Below are positions 37,011 through 48,281 of a stretch of 64,000 nt of DNA, in pieces. The position numbers were made by a program, and so were the translations under genes. The stretch is from Oxyruncus cristatus (Eukaryota; Chordata; Aves; Passeriformes; Cotingidae), in contig VXAY01000169.1 of NCBI GenBank assembly GCA_013399855.1, positions 1,164,356 through 1,228,355 of the forward strand, given 5' to 3'. Position 1 is the stretch's first letter, and each line of letters starts with the position of its first letter. The notes beneath the pieces were generated by a model that was not told where the DNA came from, searched no databases, and was given only the letters and a program-made list of their open reading frames with translations.

Positions 37011-37204
37011 CTTCACAACAGGCTCTCCAGTGACCAAGGAAGCAGGGCAGGACTTCACATCCTGATGGGAGGCATAGGCTCTCACTGCCCACAGATCCAC
37101 GTATCCATCAGGAGTGTAGGGACCACAGTCCAGGAGGCTGCTTGTCCTCTCAAAAGGCTCACACACACCGTCCCCATCATGCACGTAGCACAGGCTTGGC
37201 TCCC
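37011..37204 (-). CDS. PAPPA2: PAPPA2 exon H: central region
   Basis: This 194-nt exon encodes residues 491-555. It starts [20 protein letters not shown] and continues with [20 protein letters not shown], ending [21 protein letters not shown] and SLVTGEP are all characteristic of PAPPA2. The acceptor is ctgcag and the donor is AAG/gtgagt, phase 1 in and phase 0 out. No odd feature is seen. Confidence 0.95.
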
Positions 37205-37474
37205 CTGCAGGAAGAACAGGGATGAGCTGCTCGCAAACCAGGCTCCAGGCACACACACCTCCTCCTGTTACAGGAGTTCTGCTGGCTGTTTAGCCCGGGG
37301 TTTTCCCTCCACAAGGGATCTGTGGATCAGTCCAGCTGCAAACCTTGGCTTTGTTGAGATGAGGTGCATCACCTTCTGCTCTAAGAAGCAGTGTGAATAA
37401 TGTAAAGGTTATCGACTCCTGCCTCAAAAGGAGTCAATCCATTTGGATCTCTGTCTCAATCCACTTGGACTCAC

Positions 37475-37566
37475 CAACACAGTTGAAGCCTTTTTCCTTT
37501 TTACACTTCCTGGAACAGCCATCTCCATCCAGCAAGTCCCCATCATCACATTCCTCCTCCAGGCTC
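37475..37566 (-). CDS. PAPPA2: PAPPA2 exon G: short cysteine/aspartate-rich exon
   Basis: This 92-nt exon encodes residues 460-490. Its core, [19 protein letters not shown] followed by KGFNC, is the cysteine-rich aspartate repeat found in pappalysins just after the CGDG motif. The Asp-rich spacing suggests a calcium-binding loop, but this is inference. The acceptor is cccttag and the donor is G/gtgagt, phase 2 in and phase 1 out. Only 270 bp separate it from exon H. Confidence 0.93.
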
Positions 37567-38555
37567 CTAAGGGGACAACAGATGTATTAACACCCCCTTT
37601 GACTCAACACTCCTGTGCTTCTGTCTGCCCAATCATGAGAGAGGACCCCTTCTATTGGTCCCAATTCTGCAGAAGCAGGGAGAAGAGGAAGAACCACATG
37701 TGGAATAAGGTAGAAAAAAAAAAAAAAATCCTCTGTGGGTGACAAAGAGAGGCTGAATCACAGCATATGGGAGAAGGCATGACCACACTGTGACTTTCCC
37801 ATAACACTTGAGGCAAGAACTATGGGAAAATGGAAGAAGTGGAGAACTAAGCATCAGGAAGGCTTGTTGCTGGAGAAAGCAAGTGTTGGAGAGGATGGGA
37901 GGTTCTGAGACAGAACTGGTGTTTCAGTGGGAGCTGGAGAAGGAGAGGCAGGAGAAAGAAGAGAAGGTTCCTCTCCCTTTTCTCACACTGCTAAGAAAAC
38001 TGTTTTCAAAGGAAAGTGATTCTCAGTAACCTGGAAGTTGAAGTCTGAAAAAGCTAAATATGGAAATCTGGCATAATTAACCCCCAGGCAGAGGATTGGG
38101 GTCTCTCAATGTAGAAATGGTGCATCTCATCATTTGGGGTCTCTAAGCAGTGAGCAGACAGCTCTCTAAAGACACCACACTGCGTGGGACTGTGCTTGTT
38201 GCAGAACCTACTCCTGCAGGGCCTTCACCCTGTGCCCTGTGTACAAAGTTATGCTGCCCAATTCCAAAGGCAGATCCTCTGTGACAGTTCACTGAGAAAA
38301 ACAAAAGCTCAAGCACTGCAGCCAAGCACAGAGGATGTTCAGGTTGGACCCCTCATCCAGACCCTGCCCTCAATAAGACCATCCCCTGTGCACACAGCAT
38401 TTTACAAAACACAAGCTCTACAGCCCAGTCTGCTGAGGGGATTCGGCGCAGCAGCTTCAGCCAAGGACCCACGGGCAGAGGACCAACCTGCTGCTTCCCT
38501 CCGGGGCAGGACAACCTGGCAGCTTTAAGGAACCTCCACTGAGAGCTTGACTTAC
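37567..38555 (-). other. PAPPA2 intron G/F
   Basis: This is a 989-bp intron with a short A-run near 37714-37728. Nothing else is recognised. Confidence 0.65.
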
Positions 38556-38684
38556 GTGGTCACCTTCCCATCCCCACAGTAGGGTGCTCCGTGGACATGG
38601 ACGAGCGGTGGGGAGGCTTCTCCTGAGGTTGTCCCAGAGACTACCTGCACCTGGTAATGGTACACGTGCCCAGGTGCGACTTCC
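38556..38684 (-). CDS. PAPPA2: PAPPA2 exon F: central region, fibronectin III-like end
   Basis: This 129-nt exon encodes residues 417-459, [18 protein letters not shown] through [14 protein letters not shown]. The pattern [22 protein letters not shown] resembles the last strands of a fibronectin type III-like fold; that reading is my inference. The end, APYCGDGKV, is conserved in PAPPA2. The acceptor is ctgcag and the donor is AC/gtaagt, phase 2 on both sides. A three-copy 31-32 bp tandem repeat begins about 230 bp upstream in the intron. Confidence 0.95.
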
Positions 38685-38916
38685 CTGCAGGAACAGAGAC
38701 AACTTGAGGGAACAGCAACATCTGCAATGGATTGGCTCACCACAGCTGTGGATATCACGTGTGTGTCCACGCAGCATCACAGCAGGACATGTGCATTCCT
38801 ACTCCGCCAGAGGCAGAGACTGTGGGAAAGAAGGTCTCTTCCAGGTCATGCAGTGGGGTCTGCTGCTCGTTTCCCAGGGGTCTGAGCTGGGGAGAAGTGA
38901 CATTATCTCGAGCAAT

Positions 38917-39011
38917 CATTTTATTGGTTGTATTGTTGCGGAAAAGGTCATTTTACTGGTTGTATTGATGGGGAAAATGCAATTTTACTGATTGTATTGT
39001 TGGGGAAAATG
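38917..39011 (+). repeat. Three-copy 31-32 bp tandem repeat
   Basis: Three units start at 38917, 38949 and 38980. Each reads approximately cattttactggttgtattg followed by ttggggaaaatg, with a few differences between copies. It lies wholly in the intron between exons E and F, about 230 bp from exon F. Confidence 0.9.
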
Positions 39012-39124
39012 TTTCTGGGTTTAACAAGCTGCTTCTGGTTAGCCTGGGCTCATAAGCAAGGGCCATGGTGGGTCTGCAACACGCTTCCTCAGTAGCACTG
39101 GATGTGGTAATTCCCAGGGCAGGG

Positions 39125-39175
39125 GGAAAAAAAAAAAAAACAACAAAACAACAAACCCAAAACACAAGCAAAACC
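39125..39175. repeat. A-rich tract
   Basis: Fourteen A are followed by an AAC-rich stretch. Confidence 0.85.
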
Positions 39176-39264
39176 ACCCAAGGATTTAAAGAGGTGGGAT
39201 CTGAGGTCATCAAACCTGTCCCAGCCGTGCCCTGAGCCCAGGGTGGAGCAGCCCCCTCACTCAC

Positions 39265-39757
39265 GTGTCGATGAACTGGCGATGCACCTGCAGGGGGGCC
39301 GCGGGGGACCCGCCTGCAAACGGGGGGTCCCGGAGGAGCCGGTACTGCACCGGCTTGCAGGAGGAGCAGAGGGAGCTGTGGGGCATGGAGGTCAGCAGGG
39401 CCGTGTCGATCTCCATCCTCTCGTCAAAGGTGTAGATCTTGACTCCGGACATCTTTTTAGGGATGTTGAGCTTCACGGTGAAGGGGACATCGCAGAAGGT
39501 GTCCAGGGGGCCCAGGTGGATGGACTCCCCCTGCTCCGTCAGGATTTCAATGTCAGACAGCGCCTTGGGGGAGCCCGTGGAGAGGTACGTGGTCCAGAGG
39601 GTGAGGGAGTCAGGGTAGACGGGGTGCAGGAAGCGCAGCTCCAGGATGCAGCCGTCGGGCTGGGGACACGGCACCGTCATGTTCATGTCAGACAGGTGGA
39701 GCTCCGGACTCCAGGCCTGCAGGCTGGGCCCACAGGGCTGATCCACATCCGGGGGGC
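39265..39757 (-). CDS. PAPPA2: PAPPA2 exon E: largest central exon
   Basis: At 493 nt this is the longest exon in the window. It encodes residues 253-416, from [18 protein letters not shown] to QVHRQFID. Recognisable PAPPA2 landmarks are MNMTVPCP (with an N-glycosylation sequon), [28 protein letters not shown] and [11 protein letters not shown]. The acceptor is tgcccag and the donor is AC/gtgagt, phase 1 in and phase 2 out. The exon is GC-rich, as avian coding exons often are. The function of this central module is not defined by any motif I can see. Confidence 0.96.
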
Positions 39758-41218
39758 CTGGGCAGAAGGGACAAGGAGGAGGCTGGTGAGAACCAGGGGA
39801 CAGCTGACCTCACAGGGGACCCAGAGGGGCGATCCTCTGGGTAGGTGCTTACACATCCCTTCACACCCACGTGGTTATGCACCCACTACTGGTCATGTCC
39901 CAGAGCTGGTGGCACCTGCCTTAACATCCTGAAAAGCAATAAGCACCACTGGTCTCCCAGCTCCTGGGTACATGCTTACAAGCACAAGGCTTGGTGCATC
40001 TGGTGTCTCACAGCCCTCTCAGACAGGGACAGCAGTATCCACGCTGCAGCTGGATGCAGTGTCAGGCTCTAGGGACAGCCTGGACACAGCTGGGGGACAC
40101 GAAGCTTCTTGCTCTGTAGTCTCATGGGTGCAGAAAGCTTGCCAAGGGCACCTGAATGCTCCAGGCAGAGCAGAGACCAAAGCTTTCCACAGGCACATGC
40201 TGGAAACAAATCACAGGCAGGGACAGACCAGGACCAAAGCAGGGAAGCAGTTCTGGAAGGCTGTTCTCCCACCAAAACCTCCAGGACAGTGCCCAGGCTG
40301 ACCTCAGACCCCCCAGCCTGCCTCCCCTTCGGCAAAAGAAATGTAGTGTTGGGCTTTCAGACTCCGAAAGCATCACTAGATTTTATTCTCCTGTAGCAAA
40401 AATACCCTGGTCTTCATTAACCACTGGAAGCATTTCTTAGGGCCCAGCACCAATTCAAAGCCTGCATCCATTTAATACAAGTCTAAAAGTTTCTAAGAAA
40501 CCATAAACCCTCTCTTTTTCACCAGAACAAACACACGCTTAGTGCAGATGCACAGAACGACCAGAAGCACGTGGAGCCAGAGGATATGCACATGCACCAC
40601 ACACAGCCCACGGGATCATTTCACCTGGTCTCCTGCCTCCTCTGCCTTGCTCTTGGAGGAGTTTGGGCAGCATGAAAAGCCCAACAGCTCCTGTGACAGC
40701 TGAGTGACCTTGAAAGTCACCACCATGCCCACAACATGGGTCTCTAAACCAGTATCTGTATCTCAGCACAACTTGTAACACCCTGCTGCTGTTCACCTTG
40801 TCAGGGAGGAATAACATCCAACCCTGACTGCCCAGGGCTCAGCACAGACTCAGTGGGATCAGCACAGAGCTTCTCTTTCTCTCTTTGGACAAGGCTGCAT
40901 CAAGGCCCCTGAGGTTTTGAAGGAGGTCCCAAGATCTATGTTTTAAAAACTTATTTCAGTGAAATGCCCCTCCCTTTGGCCAGTATCTCTCAAGAACACC
41001 TGTCTGAACAATGATTTGGGTGGATATTGGTTTGTCCAAAGCCAGCTGGCCATTACCAGGTATCTCCTGGGCACCAAGACGTCCTTCCTGCACGACAGAG
41101 CCCCCACAGAGGGAAGACAACTGATTCTCCAAACCAAAAAGAGATTGTTTTTCTTGTCCCAACAAGATCTCATCTCTGTCTGGGGATCCACAGAGAGGAA
41201 AAGAGAGGAGAAAATTAC
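39758..41218 (-). other. PAPPA2 intron E/D
   Basis: This is a 1.5 kb intron of ordinary GC-rich sequence. I see no repeat family and no exon in it. Confidence 0.65.
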
Positions 41219-41343
41219 CTTCTGCTTCTTCTGGGGTCCAGTAGCCAGAGGAGTCGCAGACCCGAGGGGAAGAGGCCTCGTGCACGTACTGACGGAAGGT
41301 GCCGTCCTCTGCACAGCTGTCACAGAGCATGTCCTGCTCCCTG
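41219..41343 (-). CDS. PAPPA2: PAPPA2 exon D: central cysteine-rich region
   Basis: This 125-nt exon encodes residues 211-252. It begins with a split serine codon followed by [14 protein letters not shown]. The segments [11 protein letters not shown] and [15 protein letters not shown] match PAPPA2 closely. The acceptor is tgccag and the donor is G/gtaatt, phase 2 in and phase 1 out. The first dozen residues are the least conserved part. The exon belongs to the region linking the protease domain to the central module. Confidence 0.94.
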
Positions 41344-42873
41344 CTGGCAGGAGACACACGTTGGCATGTTTAACACGACCAGTCAACCTCCCATCCACGT
41401 TTTCCCAGGTGGGATCAGACGGGAACTTGGAAAAGCAAAGCTAAGCTCTCAGAAAACCAACCCCTGGGCGTATCATCCTGGCTTGGAACAAGCTTCTTCA
41501 AAGACGGGGAAATAAGAGTGGCCAGTAGGAGGCTGGATTTAATCCCTCCTCTTCTCCGTGCTCTCTGTGTAGCCTGGGATGAATAACCTGCCCCCACCCA
41601 CCAGTCAGAACTAAGAGACCCCACACTTCCCAGGGCAGTGCCTCTGGAGATGGGTAGGTGTTCTTGGGGCTGTCTGTGCTAAACCCAGAGTCAGGTTTTG
41701 GCTTTCAGCACTGCTGAAATACAAATCAGTCACAATAATATCAATTAAAGGGTGTCCCACTGTGCTCTCCAGGAAACAAAAAGGCATTTTTCTGTGATGA
41801 GGGCCAGCCTCTGCCTCCTTCCTTGACCAGTTCATCTCAGGGGATGCAGAACCCCCACCACAGATCAGCTGCTGAACCAGCTATAAATGAGAACTCAGGT
41901 TGGAAGGACCCAGGGCCTCCCTTCTAGAGCCATGTTTTCCTGCTTCCAAATCACTTAATTCTCCACCAAAGCAATTTGTTTGGATCACGGGAGGCCACCC
42001 AGCACTCAGAGCCTCTCATGCCCGGGGTGATATGCATGTGCCGTTGTTATCCCTGAGCAAAAGGCCCATTGTGGAGAGCACCAGCTCCTTGAAAAGGCAG
42101 CAAACACTGACCCAGGAGCGTCCCAGCTGTCATCAAACAGCACTTGCCTTTTAATTACAAGAGACAGCTTTGTGAAACAGCTTCAAAACAAATTCAAGAG
42201 CTCTTTAGTATGTGCTAATGGTCCTACAAGAAAAAAAAAAAAAAGTCCCACCACCTAAAGCCCTGCGAAAACCAAAATGTTTTATTAAGAGGGGCTGCTG
42301 AACCGAGGCACTGGTGGCGTATCCAGGTCTTGGTGGCTCCCAGATGCTGGGGAGAGACAGACAGCCCCCCAACACTCGTGGCCACGCACTGCTCACCGGC
42401 CAAACAACTCTGGTTCTTTGGCACCGTTCCTCTGGTTTGAGAAGTTTCCTGCCTTACCCCCCGTTCGCTGCACTGCGAGTCCGTGACAGCGCTGGGAACG
42501 AAACCCAGCTCTTGCGGTCCGAGCTCCCTGCCTTAACCACAGGGCTGCATTTCCTCCTGGTAAATAGCTACTTTATACAATAAGTGCTAAATGAAGCTCA
42601 TTTTTCATTCCCCGATTGCACTCTGGGGTTTAAGAGCTGGCTTTGCCTCCTGATGCTCTTTGGCTTCCCCTCCCGGCACCCCGACAGCGGAAAGCTTGCG
42701 GGAGAGCCCCTCTGCCAGCGGGGCCACGGCAGCAGCCGGGCTCCTGCGTCTGAGGGCTCTGCTGGAGACGACCGCGGGGAGAGGGATGGGGGGTCCACAC
42801 CAGAGGGGGTCCCTTGTCCCTTCCAGCGGGCTCCTGTGCAATCCCAAGCCCGTTGTGGCAGCAGAGCCCTCAC
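41344..42873 (-). other. PAPPA2 intron D/C
   Basis: This 1.5 kb intron contains an A-run at 42230-42244 and an ancient tRNA-derived SINE remnant, listed separately. The part next to exon C is CpG-rich. Confidence 0.65.
42461..42549 (-). repeat. Ancient MIR-like (CORE) SINE remnant
   Basis: On the minus strand it reads ctgtggttaaggcagggagc, then gctgggtttcgttcccagc and cacggactcgc. These match the box A and box B regions of tRNA-derived amniote MIR/CORE SINEs and the start of the core. The copy is diverged and truncated. The match is from memory of the family consensus. Confidence 0.65.
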
Positions 42874-43066
42874 CTCTCGTGGATGACACCACTGATGGGA
42901 GGCAGCCAGTAGATGCTGAGGGAGTCCTGCGTCTGCCCCGTGACCATGGGAGGGATCGGGATGGGCGCCGGCTTCTTGCCGTGTCCCCAGCGCTGGTACA
43001 CCAGGTCCAGGTAGCAGTGCATCCGGGCCACTTGGTTGGGGGTGAAGGAGTTGGTGCAGTCATCAT
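42874..43066 (-). CDS. PAPPA2: PAPPA2 exon C: end of protease domain
   Basis: This 193-nt exon is entered in phase 1 after a cccccccag acceptor and left in phase 2 at gtgagg. It encodes residues 147-210, starting DDDCTNSFTPNQVARMHCYL and ending WLPPISGVIHE. The SFTPNQVARMHCYLDLVY stretch is a hallmark just after the catalytic centre in both pappalysins. The proline-rich PIPIPPMV and the LPPISGV segment lead into the following module and favour PAPPA2. The 3' part of the neighbouring intron is GC-rich. Confidence 0.96.
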
Positions 43067-43739
43067 CTGGGGGGGAAAGACAGCCCAGGCTGAGGGTGCT
43101 GGGGATCAGCCAGCGGGACGCGGCAGAACTGTTCGGGGGACTTCCAGGCAGAGCCGCGTCTCTCCTGCCGGGGCTCTCTGGTGTCGTGTGTCCCCAAAGC
43201 CACAAGATGGCACTGCCTCAGCAGCTCCACATCCCTGCACCTGCTCAGCACCAGCTCGGCCGGCCCCGACACCTGGGAAGGGCCACCGCCCGCCTGGGGC
43301 TGGCCGTGGGTCGAGCAAGGGGCCATGGAACTGCTCCGCAGGCTGTGGTCCTCCTGGGATGACAGGAGGAACAGCAGCGCTCTGCAGCTCCCCCTTGGGA
43401 ACCAAGCCAAAAGGGTTCAGAAGGATAATAGTAACAATAACAGTGGTAGCAGCAGCTTCAGAACTGGAGAACAAAGGCACAACACCACGCAGACAAGAAC
43501 AGCCTCGATGCATGGCCAGTGACCCACGGGCAGGGAGGGAGGGATGGATGGAATTCACCTGAAGCAAGAAAGGGGTTAAGAAGCCACTGAAAGCACTGCC
43601 TGCCACATCCCAGTGCACCAGGAGGGGCCACATAGCTTAGGGAATAAGGGAAGAGACTACTGATGGAGGTGGAAGGGAGGGAAACGCAGGTTTGAATGCA
43701 GGTGACCCCTCACAACCCTTAAAGATGATTCCTCATTAC
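43067..43739 (-). other. PAPPA2 intron C/B
   Basis: This 673-bp intron lies between the two exons at the catalytic centre. It has a short imperfect AAT/AAC-like stretch near 43428-43455 and nothing else recognisable. Confidence 0.65.
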
Positions 43740-44033
43740 CTGTGTAACTCATGTAGTTGTTGAAGGGTGTCCCTGTGAAGTGTGTCTGGCCGCAGGTGTC
43801 GTTGGCAGGGTCTGGATCCCGGCACAGTTTACTCTTTGGGGTGGGGGCAGTGTCAGCACAGAGGTCTCCCGTCTCCATAGACGGAGCTGTTTCCCTGCAG
43901 GGATCATCGCAAGATTCCCGCTCGCTCACTCCCTTAAAGACGTGGTACAGCCCCAGGACGTGTCCCACCTCGTGGATCATGGTGTTGGTGTGGCCGTGCA
44001 CGCCGTAGTAGGCAGGGTTGAGGACAACTCCAC
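43740..44033 (-). CDS. PAPPA2: PAPPA2 exon B: zinc-binding catalytic exon
   Basis: This 294-nt exon carries the active site. The extended metzincin motif [11 protein letters not shown] lies at residues 69-79: His69, His73 and His79 are the expected zinc ligands and Glu70 the catalytic base. The Met-turn sits in NNYMSY, with Met143, near the exon end. Between them are cysteines in CDDPC, DLCAD, KLC and DTCG, as in pappalysins. The acceptor is ccag before GTGGAG and the donor is G/gtaatg, both phase 1. All key residues are intact, so an active protease is expected. Identification as PAPPA2 is very secure. Confidence 0.97.
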
Positions 44034-46454
44034 CTGGAATTGCAAGTACAGAGACCATCATCCCAAGAAAGAGACAGCAGGCAGCTGCCACCACTCACCT
44101 GCGAGAGGCAAAACTCCTCTCATTATGCATCCAGGTCACAGACAAGATGCCAGCCGTAGACCTGAAGATGGACATATTCCGCCTCTTGTAGGATGGGGTG
44201 AGGCTCATTTGCCCTCTTGGAATGGGATAGGTGTTTTTTCTTCCCCTTCTGACCACATTATTCCCCCCGCAACACCCTCAGTCATTTCAGCCACCATTTC
44301 CCTCTGTTTCTTTTTGCATATTTGTAATTCAGTGTCTGCTTTGGATCACACTTACAACTCCAAATGAGGTTTGGAGCCAGGGCACCAAACTGAGCCATGA
44401 TGCAACTTTCAAGTGATCGTCTTTAGAACGAGGGGCCAGAAGTCCTTCCCTAGCCTAGACAGGTGGCTTTGGCATGCCAGCCCCCTTGGCAAGCGAGAAC
44501 AATGAGGTGCCGAAGTCCTGACACACTTGGCTGTGCCAATTGGAAGCCACCTTCAGCACAAGTCCATATGGAGATTCAAATGAACTGCCTCTGGCCCAGG
44601 CTGAGAAATCACCCCTGATCTATTGCTTCAGCCTCCAAACCAGACCCTGAGGAGTAAACTAAATCTCTCCTGAGCTTCTGTTGCAATCCACTAAGCTTCT
44701 GCCACAAACCTGACACAAATGTACTGTATTTCAGAGCGGGATTTCCCAAAGCACGGGTGCTGAAGATCCCATCATCCCCTTCGGTGGGATTTGTTGTGGC
44801 AAAGTAGACCAAATGAACCAGGCAGGATCCCTCCACCCCTCACAAACCTACTCCTCTTCACTGGGGCACTCCAGCCCTTGACTCCAGGGGGCACAAAGGG
44901 GCAGTTCTTCTCCAAGCCAGCCTGATGCAGGTTCAGCTGTCAAAGATGTTGGGGCATGGGCACAGATGAAGTCCCCCAGAAACTGCCCAGCACTTCCAAC
45001 TCATACTGACAGCAACAGCACAGAGCTGGGCAGGACGCATGACGATACTGCCCTAAATCTCCCCATGGCTGCAGGACAAGTTGCTTTTCCTCTCCTGCAG
45101 GCCTGTCTGACGGGAAGAGCAAGGATCAAGGATATTGATGAAAGCCATTAGGAGCAGAGCCTTCCCTTTGCTCATTGCCAGCCTCTCCAGCTCCTGGTCT
45201 GGCACGCACACCCTGCACTGACAGTTCTGTGCCACATCTGCTGGGAAACTGTCCACAGAAGATGCTGAAGAACAAAAAAAATCTACTTCTCTGGCCTCCT
45301 TTTATTTGCCTCCTTTCTTTTGTCCAGATTAAAATGTCTTTGAAATCTCTGCATTTTTCTCCCTGCTTTGAGGCTTTTCGCTCTCCCTTTCCTGCCTTTT
45401 TCTCCTCTCATTTTCACGCTCCATCCACTTTTCCATGCTGCCTTACAGAGGAGGAGCAAGGGCTGGAGAGTATCAGCAAGACAAGAGGGTTAAAAGCAGA
45501 TCCCAGTACGCGCCCAGGCTGACTCCAGGCAACACCTCCGTGGCTTGGGAGGCTGTTTTTACAGAGCCACTTTTAACCCAGACAGTTGGATGGCAGCGTG
45601 GCGAATAGCCGGCTCTGGCACAGCTTGCTCCCTCCTTTGCAGGGCCCTGGGGGATTTACTGTGCCAGCTACCTCACAGCAGAGCCTCTGCCACTGCATCT
45701 CTGCTGATGATCACTGCCCCTGCCAGCAAAGCTAGAGCTGGCGGGGGCCCACGGTGTGATCCTGCCTCCAGCCACAGAGACTGCCTGAAATCAGCTCCGT
45801 GCGCTACCGGAATACCTCCTGTCCCCAAGCACGGGGCATTCCTTCCCAGAGAGGGTTTTCTTCGGAGCACTGTGTCCCTGGCAGGACACCAGCGGGTCTG
45901 TGACTCCTCTAGGGGAGCTGTGCTGGGTGAACACTGCATTTGGGGCTGGAAAGGGACCTTCAGAGACGCCCACCAGCAATTCTCCCGCGCCCTCGCAGCA
46001 GGGTTGTGAGAGGGTGAAGAAATAAAGAGTGGCATCTTCAATGGAGCATCCTGCGTGTGTGGCCCATGGCAGGACTGAGAGACACCACTGACCTGTCAAG
46101 AGGCACCACTTCTTAACTCAAAATTCATGTTTATTGCTCTTCCTTCCCACAGTGAGGATCTTCTGCCCAGGGCTTGAGGCAAAGGAGGGGTCACAAAGTC
46201 GCCACATTCCCTTTCTCCCTAGTTGTAAGACAACAGAGCAAAGGACTTCTCATCCCATCAGTCAGCTCTCGACCCTTCAGCTGCCTGGAGATGGGCCACA
46301 AGAAGGTAGAGAGGTTGAAAAATCCTTTTGGGACCTTCATGTTTTGGCCAGTCAGCTATTAGGTTTTGGAAGCCATCCCCCCTCTCAGTTACCACCCTGG
46401 TAAAGGCTATAGATAGCAAAGGGCATCCCACTGACGGAGAGCCCAGTGGGCACA

Positions 46455-46484
46455 TAAAAAAAATAATAATAATAATAAAAAAAA
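46455..46484. repeat. AAT microsatellite
   Basis: About six AAT units are flanked by A-runs. Confidence 0.92.
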
Positions 46485-48260
46485 GCTGCTTCTCATTTGA
46501 ATCAAACCAGGGCATGAGAGAAGAGAGAACAGAAAGAAAAGGCATCTCTGCAGCCAAACCCAAGCCTGAGCAAGGCAGGGGGCTGCCTGCCCAAAGGTCT
46601 GAAAGGAGGAATGTGCTCACAGAAAGAAAATAGTGTTCATAAACAAGTAAATGGGATGTGAAAGCCCTGCACACATCCTGCAGCTCTAACCACAGCAAAA
46701 GGGGCTGAGCACCAGGGCACGGGGGGCCTTGTGACCAGGCAGCCTCCTCCCAGCAGAAACCCAACACTCTTCCCAGGCGTGGACTAAATGGGATTCTGGT
46801 ACAGGGAGGGAGAAAACTCTCACAGGGGAGGGATGCCAAGGCTGGGATACCCTGTCCCTCCCCTCTGCTGGCTTCCCCTATCCCGTTCCTCCCCCACACT
46901 CCACAAGGATGATCATATTTTTAGTACTTTTTTTAACAGCTAATTAAAGGGCAGGATTAGAAACAGCATGAGAACCCTGCCTGCCTTCCAGAACATCCCT
47001 ATCCCTTCATTCCCTGTCCCCACAGCTCCCTGATGAGTTGGGAGAGCTCCCAGCTTTGGACCAGGAAGTCCTATTTCCCCTCTGCAGGATCCTGGCTGTG
47101 AAGGCAAGATGTGGAAGAGTTCATAACATCCTGACAGGACAAGCCTCTCTCTCCTCTGCGGATCAGGCATTCCTTGCTTGTTCACCTCTGCCTCCTCCTG
47201 CCCTGGGAGATGGGCTAAACTGGGCTTTAAGAGTCTGAGAACCAGCTCAAGGTGGTTCCCAAGGTCAGCATTTACACAACAAAGCCAAAATCTTCAATAC
47301 CCCTGTGATATCAAGGGGGTCCAGCACTCCAGGGCAAGTGAACCAGAGACTTCTTTGGACTTGCTGACCCAAACAAGTCCAGACAGCTGGAAAACTTCAG
47401 TTCTGACCTCAAAACAACTTGTCCCTCCAGGCCAGACCTACCAGCTGCAGAGCTGGTAACGTCCCCAAGGCCAAGCCTTGGGCAAGGAACAGAAGATGCC
47501 AAGTCCACCAGTCCAGTGAATGATTAGCACTGGTGTGGACCCCACTTCTCCTCACACATCCCTGGAGGCTCACACTCCCAGGGCAGGCTCTGCTTCCAGC
47601 CACGATCAGTGGCAATGCTGAAGGACTCTGGACCACGCCAGCCTTCCCAAGAAGCCGACCTGTTCCTGTGTCAGGGCTGTCCCAGAGGACATTCTCAAGC
47701 AACCACGGGGCCTTTAAACAGCAAACCACAGAGCTGAACCTGCATGGCGGGGCCAGTGTTCCCCAAACACTGAGTCACAGCCACTGATGGAAGGAGCGCC
47801 TGACAGTTAGTCAGACAGGAAGATGGCCACTGCCTGAGGTACCTTTGATGGAAGGGCTGGCCCTCCTTCAGGATCCACCGGCCTCTGCCAGATATATGAG
47901 CTGGCCCCAGCTTATATAACTGCAGAAAGTATTTATAACATCAACTGTTCACAATTCCCCTGCCCTTCGACCATGTTTATGCAGCTCACATGAAGTTTAA
48001 AGCATCTGCATTATTACGTTGCTGGGGCTTCTGAACAAGGCTTTCCACCACGGAAAGCTCAGGGTGTTTTAAAGGAAGTTCTTTGATTTCTCCTGTTTTG
48101 TAGTTAAAAAAGATTTACTTCTAAGTTCTCAGAAAACTCACTCCAGACTCCAAGAACTCTGAATTTGAGAGGAACTCTCTGTGATTATGGTGGAAAGACT
48201 GAGACAGACAGTATGGTCACAGGGAGTGGTGCAAATAGACCTGAGACTTTCTACCTCTGC

Positions 48261-48281
48261 TGCTGGCTGGCTGGCTGGCTG
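48261..48281. repeat. TGGC tetranucleotide repeat
   Basis: About four ggct units are seen in tggctggctggctggctg. Confidence 0.85.

Noticed and set aside
39243..39932. A 229-codon plus-strand open frame.
   Set aside because: It is the antisense shadow of the GC-rich PAPPA2 exon E.
42660..43562. A 300-codon plus-strand open frame.
   Set aside because: It covers exon C in antisense and the CpG-rich intron flanks. The translation has no recognisable domain.
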